DNA of 64,000 nt, taken from positions 186,001 through 250,000 of the forward strand of contig NZ_JAMXOF010000002.1 in the NCBI RefSeq assembly GCF_024055595.1, given 5' to 3'. Each line of letters starts with the position of its first letter. Position 1 is the stretch's first letter. Both the position numbers and the translations under genes were made by a program. Origin of the DNA: Mucilaginibacter aurantiaciroseus (GTDB lineage: Bacteria; Bacteroidota; Bacteroidia; Sphingobacteriales; Sphingobacteriaceae). Of the stretch, positions 21,018 through 29,607 are shown in pieces. Under the pieces are notes generated by a model. The model worked only from the letters and a program-made list of their open reading frames with translations. It made no database searches and was not told the DNA's origin.

Positions 21018-22075
21018 TATTTCTTTATAAACTTTACTTGGAATAATTTATCCCACTTTTTACCGGTAATAAAAATGCGTTTGGTAACTTTATCATATGC
21101 AATGCCGTTCAGCACATCGGCGTGGGGATTGCGCTGCCCTTCAGGATAAAGGCTGGTTAAGTCTATCTTTTGCTCAACAGCGCCGGTTTTGGGGTTTATT
21201 ACCAAAATATAATCCTGGTGATAAACATTAGCGTAGATCTTACCATCTATATATTCCAGTTCATTTAGTTCGTTTATAGGGCCTTTATCGTCATACACAT
21301 CAATAAATCCTTTTTGCTGGTAGGTGTCTTTATCCAGGAACCAGATACGGTTGGTGCTGTCATCCATGTAAATTTTGTCAGCATCATGGGTCATCCCCCA
21401 ACCCTCTAAGCCAACATTGTTGTCAAATTTGCTAATTAGCGTAAGCGTTTTTTTATCGTATACAAACCCGATCTTTTCGGTGTAGGTAAGTTGTACAATT
21501 TTATCGCCTATAACAGCTATTCCTTCAGCGAAGATCTTTGGGTCGATGTTTGTTATTTTAAGTACTTTGCCGGTAGTGAGGTCAACCTTACGCAGGCTCG
21601 ACTGGCCATTTCCTTCTGCCGCACGCCCGCCATCGCTTTCATATAAAATCCCGTCCTGGTATTCTAAACCTTCGGTATATGAGGAGGTATCATGCGGGAA
21701 AACCTTTTCTATCACAAAACCTAACTGCTCCGGTGCTTTGGCGGCAAGCAGGTTGATGTTTGTCGTAAGATCCTGACTTTTACCGCCCTGGTAAACCTTG
21801 GCGGTAATTACTCGCGCGCCAAGAGCAATGCTATCGGTTTTAACAGTTACCGTGGCCGAGTCTTTAGCCGAGCCAACGCGTGTGCTATCCAATAAATAAA
21901 CAACGGAATCTATCTTAACATCCTTTGGATAACCAATCTTCAGGGCAATTTGTTCGCCGCTTTTGTAGTTGCTGCCCGCATTGGGGCTAATGGTAAATTC
22001 GTCGTCTTTTTTATCGGTTTTACAGCTGTAGGCCAGCAGCGCTATAATGGCGAAAAGTGCTATACGTTTGTTCAT
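21017..22075 (-). CDS. glutaminyl-peptide cyclotransferase (glutamine cyclotransferase family), lipoprotein
   Basis: 352 residues from ATG 22075, which lies one base after the stop of the yraN-like gene and starts a lipoprotein signal (MNKRIALFAIIALLAYSC, lipobox AYSC). After a beta-sandwich-like N-terminal domain (about 20-115) comes a five-bladed propeller of the plant-type/bacterial glutamine cyclotransferase family, with FPHDTSSYTEGLEYQDG, FAEGIAVIGDKIVQLTY, GWGMTHDADKIYMDDST and NELEYIDGKIYANVY. The enzyme converts N-terminal Gln to pyroglutamate; in Bacteroidota this fits maturation of exported proteins with a Gln after the signal peptide, common in this window (AQ, SQ). Confidence 0.9.
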   Translation of the reverse strand: MNKRIALFAIIALLAYSCKTDKKDDEFTISPNAGSNYKSGEQIALKIGYPKDVKIDSVVYLLDSTRVGSAKDSATVTVKTDSIALGARVITAKVYQGGKSQDLTTNINLLAAKAPEQLGFVIEKVFPHDTSSYTEGLEYQDGILYESDGGRAAEGNGQSSLRKVDLTTGKVLKITNIDPKIFAEGIAVIGDKIVQLTYTEKIGFVYDKKTLTLISKFDNNVGLEGWGMTHDADKIYMDDSTNRIWFLDKDTYQQKGFIDVYDDKGPINELNELEYIDGKIYANVYHQDYILVINPKTGAVEQKIDLTSLYPEGQRNPHADVLNGIAYDKVTKRIFITGKKWDKLFQVKFIKK

Positions 22076-22076
22076 C

Positions 22077-22445
22077 TTAAATGGCAGAAGGCCAAAAGGC
22101 ATCTTCAATATGTTTTAATGTGTAGTTACTATTACGGTCAAACAGGATAGATATTATATCAAACCTAACTTCTCCCTGGTGGTTCATCAAATATATGTAC
22201 TCGTCGGCAGCTTCTACCAGTAAACGCTGCTTGCGGGCGTCAACAAAATCTTCGGGTTCGCCAAAGGCATTGCCGGTGCGGGTTTTTACTTCGGTAAATA
22301 TAATGATCCCGGCTTTATAGGCAATCAGGTCTATCTCGGCTTTGCCGAACGTCCAGTTCTCATCCATTATCTCGTACCCCGTAGCCTCCAGGTGGGCTTT
22401 CGCCATTGCTTCGCCTTTTTGGCCGAGATCGTTGTGGGATGCCAT
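22077..22445 (-). CDS. YraN/UPF0102 family nuclease-like protein
   Basis: 122 residues, usual family length. The PD-(D/E)xK nuclease pattern is visible: Glu in GKAEIDLIAY followed by FTEVKTRT. Members resemble Holliday-junction resolvases but have no settled role. The start overlaps the dnaG stop by one base (TAATG), and its own stop is one base before the cyclotransferase start, so the three genes form one operon. Confidence 0.9.
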   Translation of the reverse strand: MASHNDLGQKGEAMAKAHLEATGYEIMDENWTFGKAEIDLIAYKAGIIIFTEVKTRTGNAFGEPEDFVDARKQRLLVEAADEYIYLMNHQGEVRFDIISILFDRNSNYTLKHIEDAFWPSAI

Positions 22446-24376
22446 TATTTCATAATCACCGAGCCTAAGTAATCAGAGATTGTTTTCTCCACTTTTTTCA
22501 TGTGCATGTATTGGTTCAGCAGAATTTCCTGATCGACCTCTCCTGTAGTAGTTTGCAACTCGTTACGAATTTGTGTCAATATCTTACCAACCTTTTGCTT
22601 TTTTAGATGAAAAATAGCACCGAGGATAGTCGCCTTCATGTTCGCCTGTTCATCGGGTACTAAAATTTTGTGCATCTCGTACCAGTTCTCGCTCAGGATG
22701 TATTTGGTGGCAAGCATGGTTACTACCAGGTCAACTATGCCTTTATCATGGTAATGGATAAAGTGCTGTTCCTCGGGAAGTACGCCGTTCTCCACCTCCT
22801 GTCGGTAAATCTCCATGAACTTATTGGTTTCCGGTTGCTCAAACTCCACGTCGCTCAGTTCGGCTATCATAAAGGGGCCGATATAGGTATTGGCAATACC
22901 ATCCCAATCGATCATTTTATTACCGTAGTTTAAAAGCAGGCGGACTATCTCGCGCTCCTGCGTGTCCGATTCTTTGGCAATGTGCTCCTGTGGCTCATCA
23001 AAAAATAAAAGGTCTTCGGACGATGGCTCGGGTTTACGGCCTTGGTATGCCTGCTGGCTGTCTTTTTTGGCCTTAGCCTGGCGCATTTTATTAAGCTCGG
23101 TGAGCAACGCGCGTTCATCAATTTCCAGGCGGTTACTACATTCTTTTAGGAATACGGATGCCTTGATAGAATCGGGGATTTTGGCGATGCTTTCTACTAT
23201 TTCGCGGATAACCTCGGCCTTTTTTATCGGGTCGTTCCCAACATCCTTTAGCAGGATCTCGGTTTTGTATAGGATGAAATCTTTTTTGTTTTTATCTACG
23301 TGAGTTTTAAAGGCATTGGTGCCAAATTTCTGCACGAAAGAATCCGGATCGTGCCCATCGGGGAACAGCACCACTTTTACGTTAAGGCCTTCCTCCAATA
23401 TCATATCCAATCCGCGTAGCGATGCCTTGATGCCCGCCGCATCGCCGTCATACAAAATGGTGATATTTTTGGTAAGGCGACCGATAAGCCTGATCTGCTC
23501 AACGGTTAACGATGTACCCGATGATGCCACCACATTCTCTATCCCCGCCTGGTGTACCGAGATCACATCGGCATAACCCTCAACCAAATAACAGTTATCT
23601 TCCTCGCGGATTGCTTTTTTGGCGAAGTACAACCCGTAAAGGATGCTCGATTTATGATAGATCTCCGACTCGGGAGAGTTTACGTACTTGGGTACATTCT
23701 TGTCGCTTTTAAGGGTACGCCCACCAAAGGCGATAACCCTGCCCGTAAAGCTATGGATGGGGAACATTACCCGGCCACGGTAACGGTCATACAACGAGCC
23801 GTTATCTCGCTTAACAGATAACCCGCTCTCTACAATAAATTCTTCCTTATAGCCTTGTTTGAGGGCTTCTCCGGTAAAGGCTTCCCATTGGTCTGGCGAG
23901 TAGCCCAACTCAAACTTCTTGATGGTATCGTTGCTAAAACCGCGCTCTTTAAAATAGCTGTAACCTATGCTTTTGCCTTCGTCGGTTTCAAGTAAACTCT
24001 CGTGGAAGTATTTTGCCGCAAAGCCGGACACGATCATCAAACTTTCGCGGTGATTTTGCTCTTCCAGGTTTTCGGTGGTATTAACCGTTTCCTCCACCTC
24101 GATGCTGTATTTTTTGGCCAGCCATTTCAGCGCTTCGGGGTAGGTGAACTTCTCCAGCTCCATTAAAAAAGTAACGGCGCTGCCCCCTTTGCCCGACGAG
24201 AAATCTTTAAAGATACCCTTAGCCGGCGATACCGTGAAGGACGGCGTACGCTCGTTAACAAAGGGTGAAAGGCCCACATAATTGGCCCCGCGCTTTTTTA
24301 ATTGTACAAATTCGCCAATCACCTCCACAATATCTGTGGCTTCCATTATGCGGTCTACGGTGGGTTTGGTAATCAT
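22445..24376 (-). CDS. dnaG: DNA primase without zinc ligands
   Basis: 643 residues. Makes RNA primers for replication. The TOPRIM core is intact (YLVEGYADVISVHQAG with the catalytic Glu, ILYDGDAAGIKA with Asp-x-Asp), and an extended C-terminal helicase-interaction region follows (about 440-643). The N-terminal CHC2 zinc-ribbon fold is recognisable but its four ligands are replaced: GLSPFV (Ser37, Val40) for C-x2-H and FKDFSSGKGG (Asp58, Ser61) for C-x2-C. I recall the same loss in other Bacteroidota DnaG proteins. First gene of the dnaG-yraN-cyclotransferase operon. Confidence 0.95.
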   Translation of the reverse strand: MITKPTVDRIMEATDIVEVIGEFVQLKKRGANYVGLSPFVNERTPSFTVSPAKGIFKDFSSGKGGSAVTFLMELEKFTYPEALKWLAKKYSIEVEETVNTTENLEEQNHRESLMIVSGFAAKYFHESLLETDEGKSIGYSYFKERGFSNDTIKKFELGYSPDQWEAFTGEALKQGYKEEFIVESGLSVKRDNGSLYDRYRGRVMFPIHSFTGRVIAFGGRTLKSDKNVPKYVNSPESEIYHKSSILYGLYFAKKAIREEDNCYLVEGYADVISVHQAGIENVVASSGTSLTVEQIRLIGRLTKNITILYDGDAAGIKASLRGLDMILEEGLNVKVVLFPDGHDPDSFVQKFGTNAFKTHVDKNKKDFILYKTEILLKDVGNDPIKKAEVIREIVESIAKIPDSIKASVFLKECSNRLEIDERALLTELNKMRQAKAKKDSQQAYQGRKPEPSSEDLLFFDEPQEHIAKESDTQEREIVRLLLNYGNKMIDWDGIANTYIGPFMIAELSDVEFEQPETNKFMEIYRQEVENGVLPEEQHFIHYHDKGIVDLVVTMLATKYILSENWYEMHKILVPDEQANMKATILGAIFHLKKQKVGKILTQIRNELQTTTGEVDQEILLNQYMHMKKVEKTISDYLGSVIMK

Positions 24377-24465
24377 GTTTGTTACTTCGCGATTGGGCGG
24401 TTACAAAAGTAATTGTTAAGTGGGTAAGTCGTTGCTTAAATATAGAAAAATATCGGCGATTTTAC

Positions 24466-24592
24466 TCACCCGGACATCACTTCGCTCGCCAACCCTCTCT
24501 GCTGCGCAAAGAGGGTTAAAAAAACTAGAGAAATATTCACCCCCTCTCTGCTGTGCAAAGAGGGGGCAGGGGGTGAGTTAACTCGCGAACCA
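24466..24592. repeat. two nested palindromic repeats with direct copies
   Basis: AACCCTCTCTGCTGCGCAAAGAGGGTT (in parts: CCCTCTCTGCTG and GCAAAGAGGG) is followed by a longer near-copy CCCCCTCTCTGCTG..GCAAAGAGGGGG, and the outer words ACTCACCC and GGGTGAGT enclose both. It lies between dnaG and the SirB1-type gene on the same strand. The composition is far above the local GC level. Likely a dispersed repeat of the host genus. Confidence 0.55.
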
Positions 24593-24606
24593 TAAATTTA
24601 AATGAG

Positions 24607-25467
24607 TTATCCCCCCATTATCTGCAGTAACTCATTCAACTCGTCCACCTTTTCTGATGAGCCCAAGTGTTCGTAGGCGCTAATGAGGTTGCGGATAACA
24701 CGCTTAATAATGTCTGAGTTGGAGCAGGGTTCGTAAAACTGCTTATCAAATTGCAGGTTCAGTTGCTTCAAAAACATATCTACATCTCTGCGGCCAAAAA
24801 TGAAACCTTTGTTAAACGCGTTAATGTAAAACAGGATGCCGCCTTCAAACTCGCTGTCGCGGCTTTCATCAAGGTAAGCCAGTATAAAATGCTGTGGCAG
24901 GTTTACACCGTAAATAGGAATGTCCAGCTTTTGGGCGATAATGGAGTAAATGATGGCTAATGAGATCTGGTTGCCTTTTTTAATGTCGAGTACCTGGCTT
25001 ATATAGCTGTTTTGCGGGTCGCGGTGGTTGGTGGTGTTGCCGCTAAAGCCGTGGATGCTGTAAAAAACGTGGTTCATTAATTTTACCTGCTCCACGGGGC
25101 TGGCCTCGTTCATCATTTGAATCCAAACGTCGCGTTTTATGGCTTCTATCTGGTTAATCACCTTTTGCTCGTCAAGATCAGGGTATTGGTAGCGGTTAAT
25201 GATGAGGATGCCCTGCAGCAGATCAAAAGCGCCGCTTTGGTGCCAAAGTTTCAGATCGTTTTTTACGGTGCCGAACTGGATCTCGTGTACCAGATTGGCT
25301 ATCCGTTCCTGTTGAATGGGGTCAAAGGCTTGTTCGAAAGCGCTTTCGAGGTAATCTATAGCTTCTGTACCGTAAGAAAGTAGCTTTTCGTGCACGTGGC
25401 CGAATATTTCAGCATCGGGGTCGTCCAGTAAACGGATAAGTGAATTTACTTCTGTAGGATTTATCAT
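24607..25467 (-). CDS. SirB1/transglutaminase-like family protein
   Basis: 286 residues, typical of SirB1-N / Transglut_core2 proteins. Early helical repeats (about 1-110) are followed by the transglutaminase-like half, in which GNQISLAIIYSIIAQKLDIP and VNLPQHFILAYL match the family; His in PQHF and Asp/Glu of DESRDSEFEGG are the expected polar residues, while the Cys of true transglutaminases is replaced by Ser in this family (NQIS). Role unknown; in other bacteria SirB1 lies near prfA/hemK. Cytoplasmic. Confidence 0.88.
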   Translation of the reverse strand: MINPTEVNSLIRLLDDPDAEIFGHVHEKLLSYGTEAIDYLESAFEQAFDPIQQERIANLVHEIQFGTVKNDLKLWHQSGAFDLLQGILIINRYQYPDLDEQKVINQIEAIKRDVWIQMMNEASPVEQVKLMNHVFYSIHGFSGNTTNHRDPQNSYISQVLDIKKGNQISLAIIYSIIAQKLDIPIYGVNLPQHFILAYLDESRDSEFEGGILFYINAFNKGFIFGRRDVDMFLKQLNLQFDKQFYEPCSNSDIIKRVIRNLISAYEHLGSSEKVDELNELLQIMGG

Positions 25468-25513
25468 ATATCTGTTATGCTAAAATACTAAACCTTTTAA
25501 TAATTTTACAGCT

Positions 25514-26299
25514 ATGTTTAATTTAACGTTCGCGAAAGATTATCTGTTGCACAGGCTTACGTCAAAAAACCGTCATGGTTTGCACTCGCCATTTGTATAC
25601 CGCCTGGTAGACCAGGTGATATATGATAAAGCTGATAAACCTGTATATGAGAAGATAGAGGCGGAGCGCGACGTATTGCTTAGGGACGACCGCTACATTA
25701 ACGTTACCGACCTGGGCGCCGGCTCGCATGTGAACAATAATAAGCAAAAAGCCATAAGCACCATTACCATGAACGCGCTTAAACCCCCTAAGCTGGCTAA
25801 GCTGCTTTACCGCCTGGCGGCATCAACTAAACCCACGAGTATTGTTGAACTGGGCACCTGTTTGGGTATTACCACACTGTACCTGCAGGCCGCCGCGCCA
25901 AAAGCCAAAGTATACACCTTAGAAGGCTGCCCCGAAACCGCGGGCGTTGCCAAAGATGTTTTTACCAGGGCGGGAATAAAGGATATAAACGTAGTAACTG
26001 GGAATTTTGACGATACCCTGCCGGGTGTTATTGCCGGGCTGGACAAACTTGATTTTGTGTACATAGATGGCAACCACCAGCGCGATGCTACCCTAAAATA
26101 CTTTGAATGGTGCCTGCCAAAAGTGCACGAGGACACGATGCTGATCTTCGATGATATTTACTGGAGCGATGGCATGAAAAAAGCCTGGGAACAAATAAAA
26201 GCCCACCCGCAGGTAACAGCTACTGTAGACCTGTTTTGGATAGGCCTGGTATTTTTTAAAACCGGGCAGGCGAAGGAAGATTTCAAGATAAAGGTGTAG
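25514..26299 (+). CDS. class I SAM-dependent methyltransferase (O-methyltransferase-like)
   Basis: 261 residues. The SAM-binding motif I is VELGTCLGITTLYLQ, with the acidic motif II YTLEGCPETAG and motif VYIDGNHQRDATLKYF; this order is that of class I O-methyltransferases such as catechol-type enzymes. An N-terminal basic segment (LHRLTSKNRHGLHSPFVYRL) is typical of Bacteroidota orthologues. Substrate unknown. Divergent from the SirB1-like gene and followed by a weak ATAGTTCA/TGAACTAT hairpin. Confidence 0.88.
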   Translation: MFNLTFAKDYLLHRLTSKNRHGLHSPFVYRLVDQVIYDKADKPVYEKIEAERDVLLRDDRYINVTDLGAGSHVNNNKQKAISTITMNALKPPKLAKLLYRLAASTKPTSIVELGTCLGITTLYLQAAAPKAKVYTLEGCPETAGVAKDVFTRAGIKDINVVTGNFDDTLPGVIAGLDKLDFVYIDGNHQRDATLKYFEWCLPKVHEDTMLIFDDIYWSDGMKKAWEQIKAHPQVTATVDLFWIGLVFFKTGQAKEDFKIKV

Positions 26300-26301
26300 G
26301 G

Positions 26302-26342
26302 GAATAGTTCATAGTGGGAACTGCCTTACCCGTGAACTATAT
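26302..26342. repeat. hairpin ATAGTTCA / TGAACTAT
   Basis: Perfect eight-base arms at 26304-26311 and 26333-26340, with a second related word (CATAG) in the loop. No T-run. It may terminate the methyltransferase transcript weakly. Confidence 0.4.
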
Positions 26343-26401
26343 GCTAATTAAACAGTCTCATTAATACACATGGAAAGGTAAAATAATCAATCGCGTTGAA
26401 T

Positions 26402-26902
26402 ATGAAATTAATATTATTGAGTTTCTGTTTTTTGATGAACTCATTTACATTAACCGAGCTACCGATTTGGTTCATTAAGTCTTTTAACAATAAAAAACTT
26501 AATGAGCGCTATGCAATCATTAACCCCAAATTCTTAGAAGCTGATTTTAATGGGGATAAGATACAGGATATAGCCGTGCAGGTAATTGATAAGAGAAGTA
26601 AGAAAAAAGGCATACTCATCATTAATGGCGGTACTAACAAACATTGTATTTTTGGTGCAGGGTTTAAATTTGCAGGCGATGATTTTAATGATACCAATTG
26701 GTTAGACGGATGGCGTTTGTATAAAGCAAAGGTTGCTTATGAAACAACATTCAACGCTGATGGGGATATTAAAGGAAGCAGGAAAGTAAAAATTTCACAC
26801 CCAGCTATATCCATCTATTCATTGCAGGATGGAAGTGAAATAGCGGGCGCTTTGATTTACTGGGATGGTAAAAATTATGTCTCTATTCATCAAGGAGAAT
26901 AG
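26402..26902 (+). CDS. secreted protein of unknown function with FG-GAP/VCBS-like strand
   Basis: 166 residues from ATG 26402; a TTG two codons earlier is not needed. The N-terminus (MKLILLSFCFLMNSFTLTE) looks like a signal sequence. DFNGDKIQDIAVQVID resembles a calcium-binding FG-GAP/VCBS repeat strand (DxNGDxxxD), after which the chain is beta-rich. Single gene, poor similarity to anything I recognise; probably a small exported protein. Confidence 0.65.
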   Translation: MKLILLSFCFLMNSFTLTELPIWFIKSFNNKKLNERYAIINPKFLEADFNGDKIQDIAVQVIDKRSKKKGILIINGGTNKHCIFGAGFKFAGDDFNDTNWLDGWRLYKAKVAYETTFNADGDIKGSRKVKISHPAISIYSLQDGSEIAGALIYWDGKNYVSIHQGE

Positions 26903-26948
26903 ACGAGATAATAGCCTATGAACCATCATCTATCAACCATAAGCCAAA

Positions 26949-28085
26949 TTAAAACGCTTCCCCTAATCCCACATATACTCCACTTTGTCTACTTTCGCCG
27001 GGGCGTTTTTCGCCAACGCCGTAATCTATGCGGATGCTGAGGCCTTTTTGCACATCAAAGAAGTAGCGCAAGCCGCCACCATAATTTGGCTTTAGCTGGT
27101 TGATGTCAAAGTCCTTATTAAAAACTTCTCCTCCGCCAATAAAGCCCACAATGCCAAAACGCTCGCTCATGCGGTAGCGAAGTTCGGTTTGGCCGGCTAA
27201 AAGGTTACGGTCGCGGAAACGGCCATTGTAGTAGCCGCGCATCATCTCGTCGCTACCCAGGGCAGGCAACAGGTAAAACGGCGACTGGCTGCCTGTCATG
27301 TTCTGGCTTTGTACATCAAGCCCTAACACAAATTTTTTGCCAAGGGCTATAAAATGCGTCACCTCAATGTTTAAAAAACCACCGCTGTAACTGCTATTGC
27401 CACCCACGCCATGCATAATATTTAAATAACTGGTAAGCGTACTGCCACTGGTAGTGTAGGTATTGTTGTTACGGCTATCCAGTATAAAACTTGGCCCAAA
27501 GTAAAGGATGGTACCACCGTTTTTACCCTCAATGGTTGGGTCGGTAGCGAAAATGCCTCCGGGTGCCTGGTCGTGGAAGCGGTAATCGTAGCCACCGGCC
27601 ACCAATCCCAGGTAAATATAGTCGCCAAGTTTTTTCTCCCCGGTAAACGTTAAGCGGACGCGTTTTTGGCCCAGGCGGTCGGCATCCGCTTTAGCGGTAT
27701 TGTTGCCTATTCCGTAAAAATCAAAAGGGAAATTGATGTAGCCAACGGCCCCCGTAAAATGATAATTGTTATTTGGCGCCCAGTAGCTGCTGCTTAAGTT
27801 TACCCTGCTTTGGCCTTTGGTAGTCAATGTCGCGTAAGCAAAAATATTGGATACTCGCGTTTTTTTGCTGAGGGTATCAGTATAAAAAGAATACAGTGCC
27901 GAACCGCCAGCCTCCAAACCTGTTTCGGGTGCCGAACTAATTACGGGGAGTACTACAAAGCTGCCGCGTTTGCTGGTATCCTTCTCAAAATACATGCGGC
28001 GGATAAATTTCGGCAGGATCTTTACCTGTGCGAAAACGGGTATTACAAGGGCGGATAATAGTAAAATGAGGATGATTTTTTTCAT
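26949..28085 (-). CDS. outer membrane BamA/Omp85-like beta-barrel protein
   Basis: 378 residues from ATG 28085; starting at 28100 would add five residues before the signal peptide (MKKIILILLLSALVIPVFAQ). The mature chain is a 16-strand-like barrel with alternating residues, the surface-antigen D15 features LPVISSAPETGLEAGGSALY at the N-terminus, and GGGLRYFFDVQKGLSIRID near the end. The last residue is Phe, the usual BAM signal. No POTRA domains are present, so this is a barrel-only member, not BamA itself. Role unknown. Confidence 0.82.
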   Translation of the reverse strand: MKKIILILLLSALVIPVFAQVKILPKFIRRMYFEKDTSKRGSFVVLPVISSAPETGLEAGGSALYSFYTDTLSKKTRVSNIFAYATLTTKGQSRVNLSSSYWAPNNNYHFTGAVGYINFPFDFYGIGNNTAKADADRLGQKRVRLTFTGEKKLGDYIYLGLVAGGYDYRFHDQAPGGIFATDPTIEGKNGGTILYFGPSFILDSRNNNTYTTSGSTLTSYLNIMHGVGGNSSYSGGFLNIEVTHFIALGKKFVLGLDVQSQNMTGSQSPFYLLPALGSDEMMRGYYNGRFRDRNLLAGQTELRYRMSERFGIVGFIGGGEVFNKDFDINQLKPNYGGGLRYFFDVQKGLSIRIDYGVGEKRPGESRQSGVYVGLGEAF

Positions 28086-28167
28086 GTGCTGTAGTGCCAT
28101 AAAGGTAATTTTAAAGCACTTGTTTCGTAGAATTTGTAATTTAAAATTCTGATGTGCGCAAAATACC

Positions 28168-28175
28168 TACTTTTG
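28168..28175 (+). promoter_or_regulatory. candidate -7 element for the DHS-like gene
   Basis: TACTTTTG fits TAnnTTTG, 24 bases before the ATG at 28199. No TTG at 17-23 bases upstream. Confidence 0.5.
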
Positions 28176-28198
28176 CAAAGTAACAATAGTAAAATAAT

Positions 28199-29179
28199 AT
28201 GAGCACAGCAAGAGGCCCTATATCTCAGTTCATTGAGAAAAACTACCTGCATTTTAATGCAGCGGCATTAATGGATGCAGCCAAAGGTTACGAAACACAT
28301 TTAACCGAAGGCGGCAAAATGATGGTGACCATTGCAGGTGCCATGAGCACCGCAGAACTGGGCATTTCACTTGCCGAAATGATCCGCGAAGGTAAAATTG
28401 ACATTATATCGTGTACAGGTGCAAACCTGGAGGAGGATATAATGAACCTGGTAGCGCATTCGCACTACAAACGTGTGCCTAACTATCGCGATTTGAGTCC
28501 GCAGGATGAGTGGAATTTGTTAGAGAATCACTACAACCGTGTTACTGATACCTGTATCCCCGAGGAAGAAGCCTTCCGCCGTTTGCAGAAACATATTTAC
28601 AAGATCTGGAAAGATGCTGATACCGCTGGAGAACGTTATTTCCCGCATGAGTTTATGTACAAGATCTTGCTAAGCGGCGAGTTGGAGCAGTACTATGAGA
28701 TTGACCCTAAAAATTCATGGATGCTGGCAGCGGCAGAGAAAAACCTGCCAATTGTTGTACCGGGTTGGGAAGACAGTACTATGGGTAACATTTTCGCATC
28801 GTACGTTATTAAAAACGAAATAAAAGCCACTACAATGAAAAGTGGTATTGAATATATGGCATGGCTTGCCGATTGGTACCCGAAAAATTCGGGGGGTAAA
28901 GGCGTAGGCTTTTTCCAGATAGGTGGCGGTATTGCCGGCGATTTCCCAATTTGTGTGGTGCCTATGCTTTACCAGGATATGGAAATGACCGACATCCCTT
29001 TTTGGAGTTATTTTTGCCAGGTGAGCGATTCTACAACCTCTTATGGTTCGTACTCGGGCGCTGTGCCAAATGAAAAAATCACCTGGGGTAAACTAGACAT
29101 CAACACCCCTAAATTTATTGTAGAAAGCGACGCGACAATTGTTGTTCCGTTGATATTTGCGTGGATCTTAAAGCAATAA
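28199..29179 (+). CDS. deoxyhypusine synthase-like protein
   Basis: 326 residues, clearly in the deoxyhypusine synthase family (NAD-dependent transfer of aminobutyl groups). Bacteria lack eIF5A, so a different acceptor is expected, for example another polyamine. The catalytic-lysine region ITWGKLD aligns with the human SWGKI Lys329 (here Lys298), and Glu292 and Trp296 match human Glu323 and Trp327. The spermidine-site histidine of human GGGxxKH (His288) aligns with Asp248 in GGGIAGDF. The N-terminal NAD-binding region includes TGANLEEDIM. Single gene with its own promoter and terminator. Confidence 0.88.
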   Translation: MSTARGPISQFIEKNYLHFNAAALMDAAKGYETHLTEGGKMMVTIAGAMSTAELGISLAEMIREGKIDIISCTGANLEEDIMNLVAHSHYKRVPNYRDLSPQDEWNLLENHYNRVTDTCIPEEEAFRRLQKHIYKIWKDADTAGERYFPHEFMYKILLSGELEQYYEIDPKNSWMLAAAEKNLPIVVPGWEDSTMGNIFASYVIKNEIKATTMKSGIEYMAWLADWYPKNSGGKGVGFFQIGGGIAGDFPICVVPMLYQDMEMTDIPFWSYFCQVSDSTTSYGSYSGAVPNEKITWGKLDINTPKFIVESDATIVVPLIFAWILKQ

Positions 29180-29196
29180 TTTAATAACCATAATTG

Positions 29197-29230
29197 AAAA
29201 GGCTGTTTGGATATCCAAACAGCCTTTTTT
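29197..29230 (+). terminator. terminator of the DHS-like gene
   Basis: AAAAGGCTGTTTGGAT followed directly by its complement ATCCAAACAGCCTTTT, then TT; the stem starts 18 bases after the stop. Confidence 0.92.
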
Positions 29231-29607
29231 AATTTTTGCTGATGTTACATTGGCAATTAATACTTGAAGTTATTAGTAGATTTTAAAATTTGTTGTAGTT
29301 TTAATACGGTTATTGTTAATGTGGCGGATAATTAGCTGCATTTTAAAACAATAAATAGGTTTTCAAAGTATCTTTACATATTCTCTTTTTCCAGATACTG
29401 CCTGCTTTTGGCAAAAACAGTGTTTACAGCAATTTAAAGGGGTTTAATTTATAATTTAGAACGATTATAAATTAGACATTGCGGTCATTATATTGTCAGC
29501 GATACTGTAATAAATTATACTTTTGTAGCTGTAAAAGTGACTAAATCAAACAGCTTTACGTCAGTTTAACACTTGTATATAAAAATTATTTAGCATAAAT
29601 ACTTTAT
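29231..29607. other. leader and promoter region of the respiratory cluster
   Basis: 377 bases without a gene, AT-rich. Besides the promoter annotated at 29493-29525 I see no riboswitch, small RNA or ORF. The leader from the predicted start point to the actA ATG is about 75 bases. Confidence 0.6.
29493..29525 (+). promoter_or_regulatory. Bacteroidota-type promoter of the act/cox cluster
   Basis: TTG at 29493-29495 and TACTTTTG at 29518-29525, with a 22-base spacer, match the TTG-N(17-23)-TAnnTTTG consensus of the Bacteroidota primary sigma factor. It is the only such pair in the gap and precedes actA, so it probably drives the 17-kb cluster. Confidence 0.7.

Noticed and set aside
28199..29179. 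Loss of the catalytic Lys in the DHS-like protein
   Set aside because: First suspected in the GGGIAGDF segment, but the catalytic Lys is in WGK and is present.
29231..29607. Riboswitch or leader RNA before actA
   Set aside because: No known aptamer pattern; only a promoter is visible.
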